A stretch of 64,000 nt of DNA from JACPYM01 sp963699175 (GTDB lineage: Bacteria > Acidobacteriota > Blastocatellia > RBC074). The stretch's first letter is position 1. Each line of letters starts with the position of its first letter. The stretch lies in contig OY969418.1 of NCBI GenBank assembly GCA_963699175.1, positions 3,534,001 through 3,598,000 on the forward strand, read 5' to 3'. The notes beneath the pieces are model-generated. The model ran no database searches, was not told the origin of the DNA, and worked only from the letters and a program-made list of their open reading frames with translations. Both the position numbers and the translations under genes were made by a program. This document shows, piece by piece, positions 58,626 through 64,000 of this stretch.

Positions 58626-60905
58626 TTATTGCTGCCCGCTCTCTGCCTTCGCGTCCTCGGTTTTCTTCTTCAAATCGCCCTTCAGATGATCGTCGTACCA
58701 CTGCACGATACGTCGGTGGTAATCGCGCACTTCCTCGACCGTCGAAGTCGGCATCCCGTGCCCCCCCTGGGTGTAGCTGACCCAGGCGACCTCTTTGCCC
58801 AGGCGGCGTAGCGCGTAATACATCTCCATCGCCTGGCGCGCGGGGACGTTGTGATCCTGCTCGCCGGTCATCAGCAGGAGCGGCGTCTTGATGCGGTCGG
58901 CGAACATGATCGCCGACTGTGCGATGTATTTCTGCGGTTGCTGCCAGAGTGTCGCGCCGATGCGATCTTGGCTCTTTTCGGGTGCGTGGATGTTGCGCAC
59001 GCCGAGGCGCGGGCTGTCGGTGTAGAAGCTGACCATGTTGACCTTGCCCGAAATGTTGATCGCGGCCTTGAAGCGGTTGGTCTGTGTGATCAGCAAATTG
59101 GTCGCGTAGCCGCCATAGCTCGTCCCCTGCACGCCTAGACGTTCGGGGTCGGCGACGCCCATTTCGATCAGCTTGTTGGCGGCGGCTGTCACGCCTTTCA
59201 CCCAGGCCTCGCCGGGGAAGCCTTGTTCGAGATTGACTGAGGGCTGCGCGACCGCGTAGCCGTGACTGGTCAGCACGTTGATCGTACCGTTGAAATTGTC
59301 GTCGAAGAATTGTTCGTAGACGTTGAAGACGGTCGGATACTTCTTGCCCGGTTCGTAATCCGCCGGGTAGTAGAGCACGCCGTAACTGCGCGTGCCGTCT
59401 ACATCCAGATAAGAGAAGAGTTCGGTCTTGCTCAAGCGTCTGGCTTTCAACTGCGGGTTGCTGTCGGTCAAGCGGCGAATGTTTTTGCCGTCGGCAGCGG
59501 CGGCGTAAACTTCGGCCGGGCGGTTGCCTTCGGCGGCGCTGAAGACGAGGACACGGCCGTCTTTCGAGAAACGCCAGTTGCTGTAGAGCCGCCCGTCTTT
59601 GATGAGGTCGGTCATCTGTTTGGTGCTGCGGTTGTAGCGCACCAAGCCGCGCTCCCATTTCGTTCGCGCGGCGTAGCTGAGATAGATGTCGTCGCCATTC
59701 CATTCGACGACTTGATAACGCGGCGCTTCTTTGTCTTCCTCATTCATCTTCAGGAATTGTTCTTTCGCGCCTGAGGTTGTGTCTACCAGCCACAAGCCTT
59801 CTTTGTTCGACGCGATTAGCCAGTCGCCTTTCACGCTCAGGCGCACGGCGCTGTATCGTTCCTTCGCCTTCTCTTTTTCACCTTCCCGCTCTTTGGCTTT
59901 GTCTGCTTCGGCCTTCTCGTCTTTCTTGCCGGTCAACTGGCGCGGCTCTTTGTCATCTACGGAAGCAACGAAGAGATTGCCGTCTTTCGCGTAGGCGTAA
60001 TGCCGCCCGGCGCGCGACCAGATCAGGCTGATGCCTTTGGTGGATTTGAGGAGCGTGCGGGCTTCGCCGCCGTTCGCGGGCTTCAGCAAGACTTGATTCT
60101 CGCTGCCGAAGATCACGTCGTAATCGGTCTTCTTAGTGATGTCTTCCTGATAGGTGAGAAACGAGCCGTCTTCCGCGAGGTCGTATGAATTTAGTTTGGT
60201 ATGCGCGATCACTTCGCGCGTCTGGCCGCTTTTGAGATTGTAGGCGACGAGCGCGCGCAGGTTGGGCATGCGGCGCAACTCCTCCCAGGCGAGGAAAGGT
60301 TCTTTGCTTGAATGCACGACGACGGACGCTTTGGTTTCGGCATCGAACTTGGCGCGCGCCTGTGGCTGCCATTCGACGGGGCGCACGGCTAACAACAATT
60401 CCGCGCCGTCTCCCGACCAGATCAATTCGGTGTTTTCAGCTATCGCTTTGCCAGGCGGCAGCGCGACATCTTGCCATTTGTTCGTGGCGCGCTCCCAAAT
60501 TTGCGGCGTGAACTTACCGTCGCGCAGCGCGAGCAGGGCCAGCCGTGCGGCGTCAGGCGACCAACGCAGCCCGCGCACTTGGCGTTTGTCGGGAAAGAGC
60601 TTCTGTGTCTTGGCCGTTTGCGTATCAATGACCCAAACTTCGCTGACCGCTGGCGCGACGTAGGTCGGATCGCCGAAGCGGGAATTATCAATGCCGATGC
60701 GGTCGCGCAAGGTAGATGAGGTTGCGGCAAGCCAACGCCCATCATCGCTCAGGTCAGTGATGTTGAGATTGGCAACGTCAAGCGCGTCATCAACAGTAAA
60801 GGCGTTCTCGGCGGGCTGTTGCGCGCCTGCGTAGAAGAGCGGCAACGCGCAAAGCGTGACTAAAACGGCAATCAGCCAATGCAGACGGGTGAATGAGCAA
60901 CGCAT
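58626..60905 (-). CDS. Prolyl-oligopeptidase-family (S9) serine peptidase
   Basis: 759 aa; signal peptide (LHWLIAVLVTLCALPLFYAG). N-terminal beta-propeller (ITDLSDDGRWLAATSSTLRD, RWSPDAARLALLALRDGK), with a charged insertion (KKDEKAEADKAKEREGEKEK) in one blade. The C-terminal alpha/beta-hydrolase has Ser in VQGTSYGGYATN near 595, Asp in MTGEQDHNVP near 683 and His in YTQGGHGMP near 714. Exopeptidase/oligopeptidase acting outside the cytoplasm. Catalytic triad intact. Confidence 0.92.
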   Translation of the reverse strand: MRCSFTRLHWLIAVLVTLCALPLFYAGAQQPAENAFTVDDALDVANLNITDLSDDGRWLAATSSTLRDRIGIDNSRFGDPTYVAPAVSEVWVIDTQTAKTQKLFPDKRQVRGLRWSPDAARLALLALRDGKFTPQIWERATNKWQDVALPPGKAIAENTELIWSGDGAELLLAVRPVEWQPQARAKFDAETKASVVVHSSKEPFLAWEELRRMPNLRALVAYNLKSGQTREVIAHTKLNSYDLAEDGSFLTYQEDITKKTDYDVIFGSENQVLLKPANGGEARTLLKSTKGISLIWSRAGRHYAYAKDGNLFVASVDDKEPRQLTGKKDEKAEADKAKEREGEKEKAKERYSAVRLSVKGDWLIASNKEGLWLVDTTSGAKEQFLKMNEEDKEAPRYQVVEWNGDDIYLSYAARTKWERGLVRYNRSTKQMTDLIKDGRLYSNWRFSKDGRVLVFSAAEGNRPAEVYAAAADGKNIRRLTDSNPQLKARRLSKTELFSYLDVDGTRSYGVLYYPADYEPGKKYPTVFNVYEQFFDDNFNGTINVLTSHGYAVAQPSVNLEQGFPGEAWVKGVTAAANKLIEMGVADPERLGVQGTSYGGYATNLLITQTNRFKAAINISGKVNMVSFYTDSPRLGVRNIHAPEKSQDRIGATLWQQPQKYIAQSAIMFADRIKTPLLLMTGEQDHNVPARQAMEMYYALRRLGKEVAWVSYTQGGHGMPTSTVEEVRDYHRRIVQWYDDHLKGDLKKKTEDAKAESGQQ

Positions 60906-60988
60906 GACTTGCGATACCTCCAGCTTGTAGGTTTGTGTTGTGACGGGCTGAAACGAAGCGCGCTAAAGCTGCGAGGCGAACGCGCGCC

Positions 60989-61633
60989 TCATTCAGCCGT
61001 GCTCAAATTGCCGTCAGACAAATCGTCTTCGTCGTGGCGGCGTTTGAGCAAAGTGTTGATGATAAAAACTACGATGATCACGGCGGCAATACCCAGGCCG
61101 ATCTTCGGATAGTGATGTTTGAAAAGCTCTGCGGCTTGGTCGCCGTAGCGCACGGCCATTACGCCTTCCAGGATGAATCGCAGACTGCGACCCAATGCTA
61201 TGGCAAACAGGAAGCGCCAGACATTCATGCGAAAGCCGCCCGCTGCGAGCAACAGGATTTTGAAAGGGAACGGCGGCGGCAGAACTGCGCCAACCAACAT
61301 CGCCCAAGTGTCATAACGGTCGAGCAGGCGCAACGCACGCTCGCGCTTCTCTTCACTGAATTTGCGCAGAGCCGCCGCGCCTGTCTTGTAACCAATCCAA
61401 TAGGGGAACAAACAACCCAGCGTCGCGCCCAGCACCGCCATCAGCACGTAGAGCGGCATCAGTGTATGGTTGAGATGTGAAAGCGTCATCACGACGGCGT
61501 CCGTGCCGCCGGGAATGGGCAGGAAAGATGCGTCCAGCAGCGCGATGGCGAAGATGCCGGGCGCGCCGAAGGTTATCAGTATGGCTTTGACTTTTATCAG
61601 CCACGCCATGATTTTAGCAACGAGTGATTTCAA
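60989..61633 (-). CDS. DedA/VTT-domain membrane protein 1
   Basis: 214 aa from TTG 61633, chosen because AGGAGA sits 9 nt upstream; an ATG at 61663 would add 10 residues with a poor site. VTT-domain pattern: FAIALLDASFLPIPGGTDAV, GATLGCLFPYWIGYKTG, GAVLPPPFPFKILLLAAG. About 5 membrane helices and an acidic C-terminus (DEDDLSDGNLSTAE). DedA-family proteins act in lipid-carrier recycling and membrane homeostasis. Neighbour of a second VTT gene. Confidence 0.85.
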   Translation of the reverse strand: MKSLVAKIMAWLIKVKAILITFGAPGIFAIALLDASFLPIPGGTDAVVMTLSHLNHTLMPLYVLMAVLGATLGCLFPYWIGYKTGAAALRKFSEEKRERALRLLDRYDTWAMLVGAVLPPPFPFKILLLAAGGFRMNVWRFLFAIALGRSLRFILEGVMAVRYGDQAAELFKHHYPKIGLGIAAVIIVVFIINTLLKRRHDEDDLSDGNLSTAE

Positions 61634-61769
61634 TGATGAAGTCTCCTGATGTCCAACAAACATTAGGGCGAGCCGCCCGACTTGTCGGAATCTCGGTTAG
61701 GTTCGTAATAAATTCGCAGGGGGTTAGTTAAACGTGACTGCCGGCAAGCTAGGTCACTCGCCGGATATT

Positions 61770-62447
61770 TCAATCTGAATATGAAGCCTCTGCTTTCAGT
61801 GAACGATTTTTGAGTAAGTGCATAATGCCGCGAATCAAGAAGAAGAGCACGAGCAGCGCCAACACTACGCTGATAATCAGCACAAAATGCCCTTCCATCC
61901 ACCTCAATGCCTGCAAGACCTCTTCGCGATAAATCCAGGCAGCAAAGCCCCAGAAATAATAGCGCACCGTGCGCGCCACCATTACGGTGATGGCAAAGCG
62001 TGTGCGCGGATAGCCCAAGGCGCCCGCCGTTGCCACAAAAATCTTGAACGGCAAGGGTGGCGGCAAGAGCGCGGGGATCGCCAGCGCAAAAAAACCCCAA
62101 TGCCGAAAGATCAGTTCGACGCGCTGGACAGCGGCGGGATGAAAACGCTTGGTGATCGAATCGTGTCCGCGCCGCGCAATCTCATAAAGCAGCATACAGC
62201 CCAGCACCGAGCCGATAGCCGGGAAGAGCGGGAAGAACCAGACTTCGCTTGGATTTTTGGCGACGCGCGTGACGGTGATAATGTCGTTGATTTCGGGTAG
62301 GGAGAGCAGCGACGAATCCGCCGCACCCACCAAAATCATCATCGGCGCTGCCCAATAGACCGGCATGACCATTACCTGATTGGCAATGCCGAAGACGAAA
62401 CTTTTCACCAGGGCGAGAATCCCACCCAGCCACCCGAAAATATTCAC
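61770..62447 (-). CDS. DedA/VTT-domain membrane protein 2 (YqaA-like)
   Basis: 225 aa. APMMILVGAADSSLLSLPEI, GSVLGCMLLYEIARRG and ALLPPPLPFKIFVATAGALG repeat the layout of the next gene's motifs, and about 6 membrane helices are predicted. It lies upstream of VTT gene 1 in the same direction and downstream of dprA, so the three may be one transcription unit. The two VTT genes are divergent paralogues. Confidence 0.85.
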   Translation of the reverse strand: MNIFGWLGGILALVKSFVFGIANQVMVMPVYWAAPMMILVGAADSSLLSLPEINDIITVTRVAKNPSEVWFFPLFPAIGSVLGCMLLYEIARRGHDSITKRFHPAAVQRVELIFRHWGFFALAIPALLPPPLPFKIFVATAGALGYPRTRFAITVMVARTVRYYFWGFAAWIYREEVLQALRWMEGHFVLIISVVLALLVLFFLIRGIMHLLKNRSLKAEASYSD

Positions 62448-62485
62448 AACACAACCGCCTTTTTTATAACCGTCTGTCTATCTAT

Positions 62486-63634
62486 CTATAGCCTCTTAAT
62501 GAAGCTCTTGCCTGGAAGCTCCTTGATTCTATCTTTCATTTCCAGCCCAAGCAACGCATTCATCAAGTCGGCGGAGCCGAGATTGGTGGAAAGCAGCAAT
62601 TGGTCAATGTGCGCGGGCACATCGGTTGAAAGCGCATCCAAAACTTTGCGCTCCTCTTCGCTGAGTTCGATGGCGGGAAAGAGCGGTTGCACGACGGAGC
62701 TTCCCTTCCCGCCCTTGGCCGGGCGCTGTACGCCGAGGATCTTTTCTTTTAAGTGGAGCGGCAACTCCTCGACCACATCGCGCCATTGCTGCACCAGCTT
62801 CGCGCCGTCTTTGATCAGGTAGTTCGGACCAAAAGAAGTTTGCGAGGTGATATTGCCGGGCACGGCGAAGACTTCGCGGCCCTGTTCGTAAGCCAGTCGC
62901 GCGGTAATGAGCGAGCCGCTGTGTTCGGCGGCTTCGACTACCAACACGCCGAAACAGAGGCCGCTCAAGATGCGATTGCGGTAGGGGAAGTTTTGCGGCA
63001 ACGGTGGCGTGCCAAGTGGAAATTCAGAAAGCACGGCACCGCTGGCAATGATTTGCGCTTCCAGTTTCTTGTGCTCCTTCGGGTAGGTTGTTTCTAGTCC
63101 TGTGCCGACGATGGCGATGGTTTGGCCGCCCGCTTCCGCAACTTCGAGCGCGCCTCGATGCGCGGCGGCATCAATCCCGCGCGCCAGTCCCGACACGACT
63201 GTGATTCCGTTGGCCGCTAGTTCGCGCGCCAGCATCTGCGCGGCATTCACGCCATAGGTCGAACAACGCCGCGAGCCGACGATGGCCAGACAAGGTTGCG
63301 CGTAGGCTTTGGTCAAATCACCACGCACATAAAGCGCAATCGGCGGGTCGTGAATCTCGCGCAGCAAGCCGGGATAGTCTTCGTCTTCGAGCGTGATGAC
63401 GCGTGCGTTGAGCTGTTCCAGCCGCTCGATTTCGGCGTTGGCCTTTTCGAGAATTTCCGAATCGTGCAGTTCTTGAATCGTTTCGAGCTTGAGGCCGCAG
63501 CCTTCCAGCGCCAGCCGCGAGGCGGCAAAGACCTGCGCGGGCGCACCAAATTTTTCGAGCAGTTGATTGGCAGTCCGCGGCCCGATGCCACGAATCATGT
63601 TGAGGGCAATCCAGTCGGCTAAATCTGCGCGCAT
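62486..63634 (-). CDS. dprA: DNA-processing protein DprA
   Basis: 382 aa; ATG 63634 follows GGAGG; a GTG at 63658 would add 8 residues. N-terminal SAM/HhH-like region (MIRGIGPRTANQLLEKFG), Rossmann domain with AIVGSRRCSTYGVNAA, VVSGLARGIDAAAHRGAL, IAIVGTGLETTYPKEHKKL, PQNFPYRNRILSGLCFGVLV and SGSLITARLAYEQGREVFAV, and a C-terminal winged-helix-like part (VLDALSTDVPAHIDQLLLST). Loads RecA on incoming single-stranded DNA in transformation. Confidence 0.95.
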   Translation of the reverse strand: MRADLADWIALNMIRGIGPRTANQLLEKFGAPAQVFAASRLALEGCGLKLETIQELHDSEILEKANAEIERLEQLNARVITLEDEDYPGLLREIHDPPIALYVRGDLTKAYAQPCLAIVGSRRCSTYGVNAAQMLARELAANGITVVSGLARGIDAAAHRGALEVAEAGGQTIAIVGTGLETTYPKEHKKLEAQIIASGAVLSEFPLGTPPLPQNFPYRNRILSGLCFGVLVVEAAEHSGSLITARLAYEQGREVFAVPGNITSQTSFGPNYLIKDGAKLVQQWRDVVEELPLHLKEKILGVQRPAKGGKGSSVVQPLFPAIELSEEERKVLDALSTDVPAHIDQLLLSTNLGSADLMNALLGLEMKDRIKELPGKSFIKRL

Positions 63635-64000
63635 GGGCGAATCCTCCGAGGTTGTCACTGCTGAGCCGAAGCGAAGCCGGATTATAAAGGCGAGGTGGCC
63701 AGATACTCAATTCTCAACTTGCCATCTTTCATTCTTCGCAGAAGAAAAACTGAGCGTCATGATTGCTGTACTGTAGACTGTCAGTCTGCGCCAGATTCGA
63801 TGCTGTACCCTTTGGTTCCAGTGGGTAGATAATCCAGTCTGCCGCAGACTGACAGTCTACAGTACATTTGCAGCAGCCCCCATAATTTACAGAAAGAGAT
63901 TATTTTTGCTGGATGAATCGTCTTGGGAAGAAAAGTCAGGTGGGAAAGCGCGTTGAGGCAACAGCAGTGAAGGAATTGACTGCTCACTGGGTACAATCAA
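63635..64000. other. Right-edge intergenic region
   Basis: 366 nt upstream of dprA. It contains the inverted repeat at 63767-63866. I see no supported gene; the small minus-strand open frame at 63781-63996 overlaps the repeat and has no ribosome binding site. Confidence 0.5.
63767..63866. repeat. Inverted repeat, 24-bp perfect arms
   Basis: TGTACTGTAGACTGTCAGTC... at 63767-63790 and its exact complement at 63843-63866, spacer 52 nt. MITE-like. Confidence 0.85.

Noticed and set aside
58543..59703. Minus-strand open frame of 386 codons overlapping the S9 peptidase in another frame
   Set aside because: Extremely Arg-rich, out-of-frame reading of the peptidase gene; the peptidase has intact catalytic motifs.
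62462..62500. TCTATCTATCTA microsatellite upstream of the VTT gene
   Set aside because: Only about three tetranucleotide units; too short to argue for phase variation.
63781..63996. 71-codon minus-strand open frame at the right edge
   Set aside because: Overlaps one arm of the 63767-63866 inverted repeat, with no ribosome binding site and no family resemblance.

Overview
The window reads as a chromosomal segment of an Acidobacteriota member (Blastocatellia- or Solibacter-like; the class is inferred). The evidence is gene content. There are winged-helix/FlgO-like/TPR regulators, receptor-type Ser/Thr kinases with TPR or beta-propeller sensors, an ECF sigma factor of the kind paired with such kinases, Oar-like TonB receptors with an N-terminal carboxypeptidase-regulatory-like domain, and a VWFA-related acidobacterial protein. 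Intergenic regions are unusually rich in inverted repeats. No rRNA, tRNA, CRISPR array or prophage was recognised.

Region 1 (1-4000) looks like a defence-type locus. It holds the start of a small HTH gene, a TIR-STAND-TPR protein, and a nucleoside 2-deoxyribosyltransferase-like protein, followed by a relic of a second STAND/TPR C-terminus. The DNA becomes A+T-richer through the second half of the STAND gene. Region 2 (4000-18500) is signalling: two winged-helix/TPR regulators, two ECF sigma factors, two Ser/Thr kinases, a small HTH protein, and a serine-hydrolase pseudogene plus SDR lying between two copies of the 5' end of a winged-helix gene. A higBA toxin-antitoxin pair follows at 18.6-19.3 kb.

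Region 3 (19.4-49.5 kb) is a pectin/rhamnogalacturonan-I utilisation locus. It encodes a secreted unknown, a GH28 polygalacturonase, a GntR/FCD regulator, two Oar-like TonB receptors plus the relic of a third, an Nramp-like transporter lacking the canonical metal motifs, a PL22 oligogalacturonate lyase, a PL11 rhamnogalacturonan lyase, a GH106 alpha-L-rhamnosidase, a GH29 fucosidase and two Gfo/Idh/MocA oxidoreductases. The inferred flow is outer-membrane capture by the TonB receptors, periplasmic or extracellular cleavage of homogalacturonan and RG-I, and removal of rhamnose and fucose side groups. The GntR protein is the likely sugar-acid sensor. Two genes in this region share what looks like a structured 5' leader RNA, one copy of which is split by a MITE-like element.

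Region 4 (49.6-64 kb) is mixed. It contains a GT-C membrane glycosyltransferase, a CehA/McbA-type metallohydrolase, and an A+T-rich accessory patch on the minus strand with a membrane-anchored TIR protein, a membrane partner and a Uma2 nuclease. Next come a decayed vapBC and an intact vapBC, then an exported DOPA-dioxygenase-like protein, an S9 peptidase, two DedA/VTT proteins and dprA.

Main points for a second look: the repeated putative leader RNA (28122-28413 and 33914-34053); the TIR-STAND plus deoxyribosyltransferase-like pair; the membrane TIR pair; a MITE with a 5-bp target duplication inside a TonB-gene relic; and an A AAA AAC slippery site placed exactly where a vapB gene changes frame.
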